Origin: Paroceanicella profunda
GTDB taxonomy: Bacteria > Pseudomonadota > Alphaproteobacteria > Rhodobacterales > Rhodobacteraceae
Direction: 5' to 3'
Assembly: GCF_005887635.2 (NCBI RefSeq)
Contig: NZ_CP040819.1
Span: 372,001-436,000, forward strand
Length of the DNA: 64,000 bases
Shown here: positions 20,300-28,138 of the stretch, in pieces
Position numbering within the stretch: the stretch's first letter is position 1
Layout of the letters: each line of letters opens with the position of its first letter
Translations under genes and position numbers: made by a program
Notes under the pieces: generated by a model
What the model saw: the letters and a program-made list of their open reading frames with translations, nothing else
What the model was told of the DNA's origin: nothing
The model's database searches: none

Positions 20300-21265
20300 A
20301 TGAACGATGTCTTGAGCTCCGGAATGTTGTCGCAATCGTCCAGTTCTCCCCTCGATCCCCTGTCCGACGTGCTAGAGGTGCTCGGCGCCCGCGTGACGCG
20401 GCGAACCTGCCTGGAAGCCGCGGGGGATTGGGCGCTGTCCTTCCCCGGCATGGACCGGTTGAAATTCGTGGCCCTGCTGAGAGGGACGTGCTGGATGCAG
20501 ATTGCAGGACGCGCGCCACACCCGATGCAGGCCGGGGATGTCTGCCTGATAGGGACCTCGGACTATGCCGTTTCCAGCGATCCGACCCTGACGCCGGAGG
20601 ACGGCCGGCCCCTCTTCGAGGGGCCCGGTCGCGACCTCGCCCGGGTCGGTGGGGATGAGACGGTTTCGATTGGCGGAACGGTCACCTTTGCGGGGCCGAA
20701 CGCCGATTTCCTGCTGGACATGTTGCCGGACTTCATGCCCGTCCAGCGCCGCACGGCAGGGGCCGATGCCATCGCGACCATCCTGTCCCTCATGTCGCAG
20801 GAGATCGAGCGACATGCGATCGGCTCCGGAATCGTGGGCGCGCGTCTGGCGGACCTCTTGCTGGTCGAGACCTTCCGCGCCCATGCCGAGCAGGCCGGGC
20901 CTGCCGCCTGCGGCTGGTTCGGCGCGTTGCTGGACCCTCGGATCGGCCGGGCCCTGCAGACCCTGCACGCGGATGTCGCGCGCGCCTGGACCGTGGCCGA
21001 TCTCGCGGCTGTCGCCGGAATGTCCCGGGCCGCGTTCTCGGCGGAATTCAGTCGCCGCATCGGCCAGCCGCCTCTTGCCTACCTGCGCTCATGGCGCCTC
21101 ACCCGCGCGCGCAGGCGGCTGGTCCGCGGCGAGGCCACTGTTGCCGAGGTGGCCCTTGCGGTCGGCTACCAGTCGCAAAGCGCGTTCTCCCAGGCGTTTC
21201 TGCGCCACTTCGGGGTCTCGCCGAGTACTGACGCGCGAGCGCAGGCCGGCACGGTAACACCGTGA
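20300..21265 (+). CDS. AraC family transcriptional regulator (cupin N-terminal domain)
   Basis: This 321-residue protein starts from the ATG at 20300. The N-terminal AraC-binding cupin spans about residues 25-190 (SPLDPLSDVLEVLGARVTRR). The C-terminal helix-turn-helix pair includes WTVADLAAVAGMSRAAFSAE and VAEVALAVGYQSQSAFSQAF. The architecture matches the AraC gene at 6658. It is divergent from the SDR at 20243, with only 56 bp between starts, so it very likely regulates that gene. Confidence 0.93.
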   Translation: MNDVLSSGMLSQSSSSPLDPLSDVLEVLGARVTRRTCLEAAGDWALSFPGMDRLKFVALLRGTCWMQIAGRAPHPMQAGDVCLIGTSDYAVSSDPTLTPEDGRPLFEGPGRDLARVGGDETVSIGGTVTFAGPNADFLLDMLPDFMPVQRRTAGADAIATILSLMSQEIERHAIGSGIVGARLADLLLVETFRAHAEQAGPAACGWFGALLDPRIGRALQTLHADVARAWTVADLAAVAGMSRAAFSAEFSRRIGQPPLAYLRSWRLTRARRRLVRGEATVAEVALAVGYQSQSAFSQAFLRHFGVSPSTDARAQAGTVTP

Positions 21266-21357
21266 GGATCAGCCCCCGGCCGAGGCGATCGGAGAACGCC
21301 CCGCGACGCCCCCCATCCCGGCCTCAGGCCGCGCGCCATGGCTTCCTGAATGGACCC

Positions 21358-21901
21358 TCACCTCCCGGAAGGTCGGCGCTGCGAGCGCCACCCGGTGGGG
21401 CGATATTCCGTAAAGGGGGCCGGGAGCGATCGGAACCTGCCCTCGGCGCGCAGTTTGCGGGTGCGCTTCGGGGTCGAGACGAGAGCGGCCCTGTAGCCCC
21501 TCTCGCTGTCGCACTGTTCCTGTTCGACGTTCTCTTCGGGGCCGTTCGGCAGTCTCCCGCAAAGCCCGCGGTAGCCGCAGAACCGAAGCGGCACCGCGCC
21601 GGCCGCATCTTCGAAGAGCGCGTGGACGACGGCGCCCTAGCGCGGCCCCGTGGCCCGGAGGAAGGTCACCTTCCGCATGGGCTCGAGGGCGATGATCTCG
21701 CGCAGATCTGCGCCGCCGATCGCAGCCTCACGCAGGAAATGGGTCGCGCCCTCCTCCGTCACGTCGCAGCGGCGGCAAGGCCCCGGCGGAAGGAACGCGC
21801 GCATCTCGTGCCTTTCGCTCCAGCTCCTTCCAGGCCTGTTCGCGGGTGAGCGTGGTTGCGCCTGGGGGGTTTACCGGAACGGTGGCGGCCGAATGGATCA
21901 T
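21358..21901 (-). pseudogene. DUF1857 (AtaL-like) family gene with frameshift and stop
   Basis: From the ATG at 21901, just after AGGAGG, the first frame gives MIHSAATVPVNPPGATTLTR and continues through EQAWKELERKARDAR. It then loses homology at a frameshift near 21795. The adjacent frame continues the family pattern (FLPPGPCRRCDVTEEG, then LREIIALEPMRKVTF) to an in-frame TAG at 21637-21639. Beyond the stop the same frame still carries a family-like C-terminus (RGYRAALVSTPKRTRKLRAE). At least one indel and one nonsense change are therefore present. It lies directly downstream of the truncated NmrA-like gene and probably formed an operon with it. Confidence 0.75.
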
Positions 21902-21938
21902 GATGGACATCCTCCTGATGAGAGAACCGGGCGCCTGC

Positions 21939-22404
21939 TCAGGCGGCGGCCACGGCTTCGGAGACGAAGGCGCGATAGGTGCGCAGCGGGCGGCCCAGCA
22001 ACGTTTCGAGGCGGGCGACGTCGCCGCCGTCGGGCAGCATGCCGTCGGTGAGGAAGCGCGCGCCCATCATGCGCATGTCGTAGGCCATCCAGGCCGGCAT
22101 GGCCTGCTTCAGGTTACCCTCGAAGGCCTCCAGATCGTCGCCGCCATAGGCGACCGTGCGGCCAAGGATCTCCGACCAGATGGCCGCGACCTGAACGCCG
22201 GTCAGCGTTTCCGGCCCCACCAGGTTGATCCTGTCCAGGGGAAGCGGCGCCGAGGCGTTTTCGCGGCGCAGCAGTTCCAGGGCCGCGATTTCGGCGATGT
22301 CGCGCACGTCGATCATGGCGAGGCCCTTGTCGCCGATCGGCATCGGATAGATGCCGTAGCCGGTGATGGCCTCCCTGATCGCCATCTCGTTCTGGATGAA
22401 GTAG
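21939..22404 (-). pseudogene. NmrA-like NAD(P)-binding protein, 5' end removed at the IS junction
   Basis: The 155 residues before the stop at 21939 match the C-terminal half of NmrA/TMR-type SDR-related proteins. YFIQNEMAIREAITGYGIYP leads to MIDVRDIAEIAALELL, then NLVGPETLTG. The Rossmann N-terminus with its GATG motif is missing, because the sequence runs straight into the left end of the IS3 element at 22405. No ribosome site or start belongs to the fragment itself. Confidence 0.85.
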
Positions 22405-22472
22405 TGGTCTTGCCCCACTGAAGTGGTCCACCCCTTGGGATAGTTTATCCCGTATCACGGAGGACTACGACG

Positions 22473-22751
22473 ATGGCAGGCAAACGAGAGAAGCCCGAAG
22501 ACATCATAACGAAGCTGCGGCAGGTCGAGGTGTTGCAGGGTCAGGGCGCGAAGATCGCGGACGCGGTTCTGCAGATTGGCGTGACTCAGCAGACCTTCTA
22601 CCGCTGGCGGCGTGAATATGGCGGCATGAGCCGAGATCAGCTCAAGCGGTTGAAGGAGCTCGAGCAGGAGAATGCCCGGCTCCGGCGTGCTGTCTCGGAT
22701 CTGACGCTGGATAAGCTCATTTTGTCCGAGGCCGCACGGGGAAACTGCTGA
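22473..22751 (+). CDS. IS3-family transposase OrfA
   Basis: This 92-residue protein carries an N-terminal HTH (KIADAVLQIGVTQQTFYRWR) followed by a leucine-zipper-like coiled coil (LKRLKELEQENARLRRAVSD). Both are standard for the DNA-binding OrfA of IS3 elements. It is preceded by CGGAGGACTACGACG. The gene ends at TGA 22749-22751, right after a slippery heptamer that lets ribosomes enter the orfB frame. Confidence 0.95.
   Translation: MAGKREKPEDIITKLRQVEVLQGQGAKIADAVLQIGVTQQTFYRWRREYGGMSRDQLKRLKELEQENARLRRAVSDLTLDKLILSEAARGNC
22739..22745 (+). promoter_or_regulatory. Programmed -1 frameshift heptamer G GGA AAC
   Basis: In the orfA frame the bases read G-GGA-AAC, a perfect X-XXY-YYZ slippery site, 3 bases before the orfA stop TGA (22749). 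A -1 slip gives GGG-AAA then CTG-CTG-AGC, which is exactly the orfB frame. This predicts a 375-residue OrfAB transposase. Confidence 0.8.
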
Positions 22752-23599
22752 GCCCTTCACGTCGCCGGCGTTGCATCGATCATGTCCGGCAGGAACTCGG
22801 CGTTTCCGAGCGCCGCGCCTGCCGGGCTCTGGGGCAGCATCGTTCCACGCAGCGCAAGGTTCCTGTGGGCTGTCACGATGAAGAGCGCCTGACAGCGGAC
22901 ATCATCGAACTGGCACGCCTCTATGGTCGCTACGGCTATCGGCAGGTTACCGGGATGCTGGTTCAGGCCGGATGGTGCGTGAACCACAAGCGTGTGGACC
23001 GAATATGGCGGCGTGAAGGGCTCAGGGTTCCGCCGAAACAGAAGAAACGCGGCCGGCTTTGGCTGGCTGATGGCTCATGCGTGCGCTTGCGCCCGGAACG
23101 ACCGAACCACGTCTGGTCCTATGACTTCGTCCAGGACCGGACGGCGGATGGGCGCGCTTACCGCATGCTCAACATCATCGATGAATATACCCGAGAGGTT
23201 CTCATGATCCGCGTGAAGCGCAAGCTGAACGCTATCGACGTGGTAGATGCGCTGACCGATCTGTTCATCCTGCGTGGTCCGCCAGCGTATATCAGGTCGG
23301 ACAACGGCCCGGAGTTCATCGCAATCAAGGTCCGTGAATGGATTGAGGCCGTCGGCGCCAAGACTGCCTACATCGAGCCGGGATCCCCTTGGGAAAAGGG
23401 CTACGTCGAGAGCTTCAACGCAAGGCTCCGCGACGAATTTCTCGACGGCGAGATCTTCTATTCGCTGAGGGAGGCGCAGATCCTGATTGAACGATGGCGC
23501 CGCCATTACACTACCGTCCGGCCCCACAGCGCTTTGGGCTATCGGCCACCAGCACCTGAGGCAACCATCCCGATGGACCACAGGCCAATCATGCACTAA
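22745..23599 (+). CDS. IS3-family transposase OrfB (DDE integrase core, expressed by frameshift)
   Basis: The frame opens at the slip site and carries 284 residues. The first part, with SERRACRALGQHRSTQRKVP, is the HTH_21 region. The integrase core has WSYDFVQDRTADGR (first Asp), YIRSDNGPEFI (second Asp) and PWEKGYVESFNARLRDEF (Glu). There is no good independent start upstream of GTG 22865, so expression as OrfAB is expected. The sequence is complete to TAA, with no internal stop. Confidence 0.93.
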   Translation: MLSPSRRRRCIDHVRQELGVSERRACRALGQHRSTQRKVPVGCHDEERLTADIIELARLYGRYGYRQVTGMLVQAGWCVNHKRVDRIWRREGLRVPPKQKKRGRLWLADGSCVRLRPERPNHVWSYDFVQDRTADGRAYRMLNIIDEYTREVLMIRVKRKLNAIDVVDALTDLFILRGPPAYIRSDNGPEFIAIKVREWIEAVGAKTAYIEPGSPWEKGYVESFNARLRDEFLDGEIFYSLREAQILIERWRRHYTTVRPHSALGYRPPAPEATIPMDHRPIMH

Positions 23600-23633
23600 C
23601 TTTCAAACCCGACCACCCGAGAGGGGCAGACCA

Positions 23634-23969
23634 ATTGAGCTGGCGCAAGATTATAACTTAGCGGATATCGATTATCATACTCTTATTGCGCCAGATGGAA
23701 CTTTGTATGAGGGCAGGTCTCTTGAGTACATGGGGGCTCATGTAAGTGGTAATAATCAAAACAATATTGGCATCGCATTTATGGGAGACTATTCTGAAGA
23801 AGGGATAACGGATGAACAAAAGGATACTTTTATAGAAGTAAAAGATGCGTTGGACCAGGCGTATGGTGAACTGGGGCGGCATACCCACGGCTTCTTTGAT
23901 GATGAAAAGAGAAATGAATTGATGGGTGCAAAGCCTCAGATTGAGCCCATGGGATTTGTATATCCATGA
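23634..23969 (+). pseudogene. Peptidoglycan amidase (N-acetylmuramoyl-L-alanine amidase) fragment
   Basis: Directly at the IS right end an open frame reads ELAQDYNLADIDYHTLIAPD, then GTLYEGRSLEYMGAHVSGNN and NIGIAFMGDYSEEG. This is the PGRP/Amidase_2 core: the YHTLIAPDG strand, the GAHVSGNN zinc-ligand His and the NIGI block. The upstream first zinc His and N-terminus are missing, removed at the IS junction; the frame only stays open upstream because it runs through the IS. DNA is strongly AT-rich compared with its surroundings, indicating foreign origin. The stop overlaps the next gene by 4 bp. Confidence 0.8.
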
Positions 23970-24349
23970 GAAAGTTTTTAATCTATGTATCAGTAATAAT
24001 TTTTTTTACTATATTTATGGAGCTTTCTTTGGTTTTGTTTTTAAGGAATAATGAAAATGCATATAAGTACATGGCAATGATGCCGAGTTATATTCAGGAA
24101 TTGTACTTTAAATTCACATTAAATGATGAATACTTTGGATATTTTGCAAATTGCCCCAGAAAGTATGCCGCTTTCAGGATGATTGACCGAGCAGCTTCAG
24201 AGGGGAAGGCGGATAGTCTGTATTTTGACAGGAAATTAATTATTCCATATGTTTCTGATTCAAACGTGAATTTTGTTGGAACTGATTGTCCGAATCTTAT
24301 GGAGCCTATCCCGAGAATTGCAAGGGATGAGATAAAGAGGATTAATTAA
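23966..24349 (+). CDS. Small membrane-anchored protein, possible immunity partner of the amidase
   Basis: This 127-residue protein begins at the ATG overlapping the amidase stop. Residues 4-27 (FLIYVSVIIFFTIFMELSLV) form one transmembrane segment or signal anchor, and the rest is polar with two Cys (C64 and C108) that could form a disulfide outside the membrane. No family is recognised. The AT-rich composition matches the amidase fragment. The coupling of a wall amidase gene with a small exported partner resembles effector/immunity pairs, which is inference only. Confidence 0.7.
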   Translation: MRKFLIYVSVIIFFTIFMELSLVLFLRNNENAYKYMAMMPSYIQELYFKFTLNDEYFGYFANCPRKYAAFRMIDRAASEGKADSLYFDRKLIIPYVSDSNVNFVGTDCPNLMEPIPRIARDEIKRIN

Positions 24350-24468
24350 ATAAATGACACGCAATATAGATTTCGTGTATTTGCTATTGAAATATCATGT
24401 TTTGAAAATGAACACTTCTATCTACCGGCGTTGAGACGGACCCAGCCGACGCTGGGGCTGGAGATGAC

Positions 24469-25021
24469 TGTATCGGCGCCCTGTCAACGCCGACTGAACC
24501 TTCCCCAGAAGTGCCGAAGTAAAATTCCCCACTTCGGCGGGACCGGTAATCAGCCGGTCTCAGTGATTGGCGGCTCCGTTTTTGGCTTTCGGCGAGCGGC
24601 CCCTGCGCCTGGGCGGCGGCGGCGAGATGGGTGCGTTGGCGCGGACGTGCTCGAGGATCAGATCGGCGTGCGCGCGCAGGCGGTAGCTGGCGCCTTCGAT
24701 CTGGATGACGACGGCATGGTGGAGCAACCGGTCGAGCAGAGCGGTCGCGACGACGGGATCGCCGAACACCTCGCCCCATTCGGCGAAGCCGCGGTTGGAT
24801 GTGAGGATCATGGCGCCCTTTTCGTAGCGGGCGTTGACGAGCTGGAAGAACAGGTTGGCGCCGCCGCGGGTGATGGGCAGGTAGCCGATCTCGTCCACGA
24901 TGAGCAGAGACGCTCGGGCATAGAACCGGATCTTCTCGGGCAGGCGGCCCTCCCGTTCGGCTCGGGCCAGCCCCTCGATCAGCTCGGCCAGGGTGGCCCG
25001 ATAGACGCTGCGCCCGGCCTT
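24469..25021 (-). mobile_element. IS21-family element remnant (istB 3' part plus terminal region)
   Basis: The segment holds the C-terminal part of istB and about 90 bp of repeat-rich downstream DNA that looks like an IS21 terminus (TGTCAACGCCGACTGAACC, with two CTTCGG-containing blocks). istA and the other end are absent. The left boundary is approximate. Its right boundary at 25021 is exactly where the IS3 left-end remnant starts. Confidence 0.7.
24560..25021 (-). pseudogene. istB: IstB-like ATP-binding protein, N-terminus missing
   Basis: The 153 remaining residues start at KAGRSVYRATLAELIEGLAR. They include the Walker B/DEIGYLP segment ASLLIVDEIGYLPITRGGAN, sensor motif TSNRGFAEWGEVFGD and VVATALLDRLLHHAVVIQIE, all typical of IS21 helper ATPases. 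The Walker A region is lost. A frame continuing upstream into the IS3 remnant supplies a spurious start, but no functional protein is expected. Confidence 0.9.
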
Positions 25022-25175
25022 TGGTCTTGCCCCACTGAAGTGGTCCACCCCTTGGGATAGTTTATCCCGTATCACGGAGGACTACGACGATGGCAGGCAA
25101 ACGAGAGAAGCCCGAAGACATCATAACGAAGCTGCGGCAGGTCGAGGTGTTGCATGGTCAGGGCGTGAGGATCGC
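25022..25175 (+). mobile_element. Left-end remnant of the same IS3-family element
   Basis: These 154 bp repeat the left terminus of the element at 22405, including TGGTCTTGCCCCACTG and the orfA start. They are identical for about the first 130 bp and show three mismatches near the end (around 25154-25169) before homology stops inside orfA. The rest of the element is gone. Confidence 0.92.
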
Positions 25176-25358
25176 CAGGTCACCCACTTCTGCTGCATTG
25201 CCGGAGAGTCCGATTTCATCCTGATCGTGATGGCTCGGGATATCGCCGATTACGAAGCCTTCACACACCGCTTCTTCTTTGCCGACAAGAACGTCCGCAA
25301 GTTCCGGACATCCACCGTAGTATCGACTGAAAGGGCGACATCGGAAGTGCCGGTCTGA
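25176..25358 (+). pseudogene. C-terminal half of an AsnC/Lrp family regulator
   Basis: A 60-codon frame immediately after the IS remnant reads VTHFCCIAGESDFILIVMAR, then DIADYEAFTHRFFFADKNVR and FRTSTVVSTERA. This is the RAM (effector-binding) domain of Lrp/AsnC proteins, with the family pattern GxxDFxLxVxxxDxxxYExF. The HTH half is absent, and the short orfA frame from the IS remnant is out of frame with it. It is therefore an orphan fragment left by IS-mediated rearrangement. Confidence 0.8.
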
Positions 25359-25427
25359 GGGCACCTCGCGCGAGGCTGGACCCGAATTGACAGCAGAAAC
25401 GGACATTCCGGATGGCTCGATTGGCGG

Positions 25428-25549
25428 CAGCTTTGTCCGCAATGCAGACCCTGGGGCCCTGGACTATGCCGCGCGGTACCGTGAAGGTCCGGTATGGGGA
25501 AGCCGCGTTGCAGCAAAGCCGAACCTGGCCAATGACCGGTGTGGGCCGA
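25428..25549 (+). repeat. Dispersed intergenic repeat, copy B
   Basis: This aligns without gaps to 30077-30198 over 122 bp, with 81 identical positions by hand count. It includes the shared blocks GTCCGCA, TATGGGGAAGC-type and TGGGCCGA. It occupies most of the 388-bp non-coding interval 25359-25746, whose open frames are not convincing proteins. Confidence 0.65.
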
Positions 25550-25746
25550 GAGCGACGGGCGCGGCGGCCCGCCAAATGCACGGCTCGCTGCACTGCCGCA
25601 AGCCCGCTCCGAGCGCAGACTGACCGCACGGCGCCACATCCAGTCCGCGCATGCATCGAGACACGCCTCGTCACGAATGACCAATAGCGGCCAGCCGAAA
25701 GCACCATTTCAGGCTCCGGGTCCAGTTGCGAGCGGCTTTTCGACTG

Positions 25747-26937
25747 TCAGCGTCTCACGACGTCGACGGCCTGATCGACCTCCCTCTCCGTGTTGAAGGA
25801 ATGCACCGACAGGCGAACCAGAGCGTCCAGGCCATTCGCTTCGAAATCCGTCCGGGCCATCTCGATACGTGACACCGAGGCCATGATCCGCCGCTCGGCC
25901 AGACGGGCCACGGTGATATTCGCGTGCTCGCCTCTGCATCGAAAGCTCACGATCCCGCACCGCAGGGCGCCCGGGTCATGCAGACTGACGCCGGGCGTCT
26001 CCGACAGGCGTTCGCGCAAGCGGTCGGCGAGATCTCCGACACGATGCGCAATCCTGTGAATTCCGACGTCTCTGGCATAGCGGATCGCCCGTCCGAGGCC
26101 GATCTGCCCCGCAACATGGCGTTCGAAGGTCTCGAAACGGCGGGCGCCGGGGGCAAGGTCGAAGGTTACGGCGCCAGACCACCGCGCCGCCGCGAGGTCG
26201 ATCATCGGCGGATCGAGTGTTTCGGCGAAGTCGCGCCGCACGTAAAGGAAGCCGGTGCCGCGTGGACCGCGCAGAAATTTCCTTCCGGTGGCAGAGAGCA
26301 TGTCGCAGCCGATGCGCCGCACGTCGAGCGGGATCTGTCCGGCGGACTGGCAGGCGTCCAGAAGGTAGGGAATGCCGTGACGTCGGGCCACTGCGCCGAC
26401 GACTTCGGCCGGGTTCACCAGGCCGCAATGCGTGGGCACATGGGTCAGCGCGATCAACCGAGTGCGCGGGGAGATCATCGCCTCGAGCGCGGCGATATCC
26501 ACCTGTCCCGTCTCGTCCGACGGCGCCTGGTCCACGACGATCCCGCGCCGCTTCGCCTCGTGCAGGAAGCCCAGCATGTTCGAGGCGTATTCGGCGGCAC
26601 CGTGACTGAGTACCCGATCGCCGGCTTGCAAGGGGAGCGCATGGAAGGCCATGCCCCATGCTCGGGTCGCGTTCTCGACGAAGGCAATCTCGTCCGGTTG
26701 GGCGTTCAGCAGACCTGCAGCCTCGTCGTAAAAAGCCGCCAGCCCTTCGGCGGCCACCTCGGCGGCGGCATAGCCACCGATCCGGCGTTCGAGGTCGAGA
26801 TGCGCGGTCACAACCTGGTGCACTGGGTCGGGGCTGGGCGATGCCCCGGCGTTGTTGAGGTGGATCACGCCGGCGCAGGAAGGCGTGTCGGCGCGCAGGG
26901 CGCCGACATCGATCTCGTGGGTTAGGTCGGGGGTCAT
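25747..26937 (-). CDS. Class V PLP-dependent aminotransferase (cysteine desulfurase/EgtE-like)
   Basis: This 396-residue protein starts from the ATG at 26937, which overlaps the previous gene's stop. It has VIHLNNAGASPSPDPVHQVV near the N-terminus, a PLP-binding aspartate region YLLDACQSAGQIPLDVRRIG and the PLP lysine in LSATGRKFLRGPRGTGFLYV. The family covers isopenicillin-N-epimerase-like, kynureninase-like and C-S lyase (EgtE) enzymes. Coupling to a homocysteine S-methyltransferase suggests sulfur amino acid metabolism, but no other ergothioneine genes are in the window. The substrate is not assigned. Confidence 0.88.
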   Translation of the reverse strand: MTPDLTHEIDVGALRADTPSCAGVIHLNNAGASPSPDPVHQVVTAHLDLERRIGGYAAAEVAAEGLAAFYDEAAGLLNAQPDEIAFVENATRAWGMAFHALPLQAGDRVLSHGAAEYASNMLGFLHEAKRRGIVVDQAPSDETGQVDIAALEAMISPRTRLIALTHVPTHCGLVNPAEVVGAVARRHGIPYLLDACQSAGQIPLDVRRIGCDMLSATGRKFLRGPRGTGFLYVRRDFAETLDPPMIDLAAARWSGAVTFDLAPGARRFETFERHVAGQIGLGRAIRYARDVGIHRIAHRVGDLADRLRERLSETPGVSLHDPGALRCGIVSFRCRGEHANITVARLAERRIMASVSRIEMARTDFEANGLDALVRLSVHSFNTEREVDQAVDVVRR

Positions 26938-27890
26938 GCCGCTTCCTCCATCCGTACCTCTTTCAGACGCGTCGCGATCTGGTCGAGGTGGGTTTCGCAG
27001 GTGCCGCAGCACCCGCCCCAGATGTCCATCTTAGGAAAGCGGCGCGCTACGTCCGCCATCTGCCGGCCCAGCTCCTCCGGGTCGCCCTCTTCGAGGTGGC
27101 CGAGCTTGCAGAGCGCGATCTTGTCCATCTTCGCGGCATTGGGCCGGATGCAGCGCAGCCGGTCCTGCCAGCCGCCGGGGGTCAGGGCGGGTTCGAACTC
27201 CAGTGGATGCGAACAGTTCAGCGCGTAGAACGCCGGATACGCGTCGCTGTCCCGTTCGATGGCCTCGATTGTCTCCTGCAGGCTCGCGCCCGTTGCCAGC
27301 CGAGAATCCGAGCCGAGGGAGAACGACAGCGCCAGCGGCATGTCGAGGGCGCGGGCCGCCCGGGTCACGCCGCGGGCCTCGGCCGGGTTGTTGAAGGTCA
27401 CGGCCCAGGCCAGGTCGGCACCGGCCCGCTTCAGCGTGGCGAGCTGCGCCGCGTGGTACTCCTCGGCCTCCGCCTCGGTCATCGTCCGGTTCAGGCTGTA
27501 GGCATCGCCGCGGGGACCCAGGTAGCCGACCAGCCGGGCATCCGCGATCTGGCCTTTGTATTCCCGCGCCATCTGCCGCAGGAAGTCGATGGCGCCGATG
27601 TTGGCCTCGGCCAGGCTTTCCGGGGAATAGCCCAGAAGGGCGCCCCAATCGGCGCTGGCGCGATAGTCGAAGCCGCCGATCAGCGCCGCCATGCCGTAGC
27701 GCGCGGCCACGTCGAGATAGCGGCGATACATGCCGCGGATCGTTTCGGCCGCCTTCGGGTCCTCCAGCAGCGGGAACATGGCGAACCGGGGCAAGTCGTA
27801 TCCCCACTTGTACATGATCTCGGTCTCGATACCGCCTTCGGTCAACCAAGTTAGGCCCGGCGATCTCGGCGGGATGTCGTGATGTGTCAT
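26934..27890 (-). CDS. mmuM: Homocysteine S-methyltransferase family protein
   Basis: This 318-residue protein starts from the ATG at 27890 (MTHHDIPPRSPGLTWLTEGG). The TEGGIETE motif is the standard N-terminal GG/E signature. Zinc ligands are supplied by FYALNCSHP and the C-terminal WGGCCGTCETH, so methyl transfer to a thiol is likely. The usual donor is S-methylmethionine or a betaine. The stop overlaps the start of the class V aminotransferase gene by 4 bp, forming an operon. Confidence 0.88.
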   Translation of the reverse strand: MTHHDIPPRSPGLTWLTEGGIETEIMYKWGYDLPRFAMFPLLEDPKAAETIRGMYRRYLDVAARYGMAALIGGFDYRASADWGALLGYSPESLAEANIGAIDFLRQMAREYKGQIADARLVGYLGPRGDAYSLNRTMTEAEAEEYHAAQLATLKRAGADLAWAVTFNNPAEARGVTRAARALDMPLALSFSLGSDSRLATGASLQETIEAIERDSDAYPAFYALNCSHPLEFEPALTPGGWQDRLRCIRPNAAKMDKIALCKLGHLEEGDPEELGRQMADVARRFPKMDIWGGCCGTCETHLDQIATRLKEVRMEEAA

Positions 27891-27900
27891 GGGAAGTCTC

Positions 27901-28086
27901 CTAAAGGCGGAATCCGGGGGCCGGCGCCTCATCGGAAAGGCCGATGTCGCGCAGGATATACAGGGGAAGGTCGCGCCTAAGGCATTGTTCGAGGCGATGC
28001 CGCTGACGATGCCGACGCGCGGCGAGGAAACTGTCGACGAATCCCGGGAAGGGGATGTCGCGGGTCAGGCGGATGGCGGTGATCAT
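27901..28086 (-). CDS. DUF1127 domain small protein
   Basis: This 61-residue Arg-rich protein has the C-terminal DUF1127/YjiS-like block RRDLPLYILRDIGLSDEAPA, in which LRDIGLS is the hallmark. It lies 10 bp upstream of the homocysteine methyltransferase start on the same strand. Such small proteins in alphaproteobacteria have been linked to RNA binding and to phosphate or growth control; the role here is unknown. Confidence 0.85.
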   Translation of the reverse strand: MITAIRLTRDIPFPGFVDSFLAARRHRQRHRLEQCLRRDLPLYILRDIGLSDEAPAPGFRL

Positions 28087-28138
28087 GGGTTTGGTCCTTT
28101 CGGGTCCGGAAGCGCGCTCCGCGCCGCTTCCGGAATGG

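Larger units (their letters stand above)
22405..23633 (+). mobile_element. IS3-family insertion sequence (IS407-like), full length
   Basis: The element is about 1229 bp with imperfect terminal inverted repeats. The left end is TGGTCTTGCCCCACTG, and the right end read inward is TGGTCTGCCCCTCTCG. It contains orfA, a -1 frameshift site and orfB with a DDE catalytic core, so it looks potentially active. The flanking four bases differ (GTAG on the left, ATTG on the right), so no target duplication is visible. A second copy of its left 154 bp lies at 25022. It truncates the NmrA-like gene on its left and abuts AT-rich foreign DNA on its right. Confidence 0.9.

Noticed and set aside
24384..24779. 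A minus-strand frame overlapping the istB region
   Set aside because: It is a shifted-frame shadow of istB; the real frame carries DEIGYLP and other IstB motifs.
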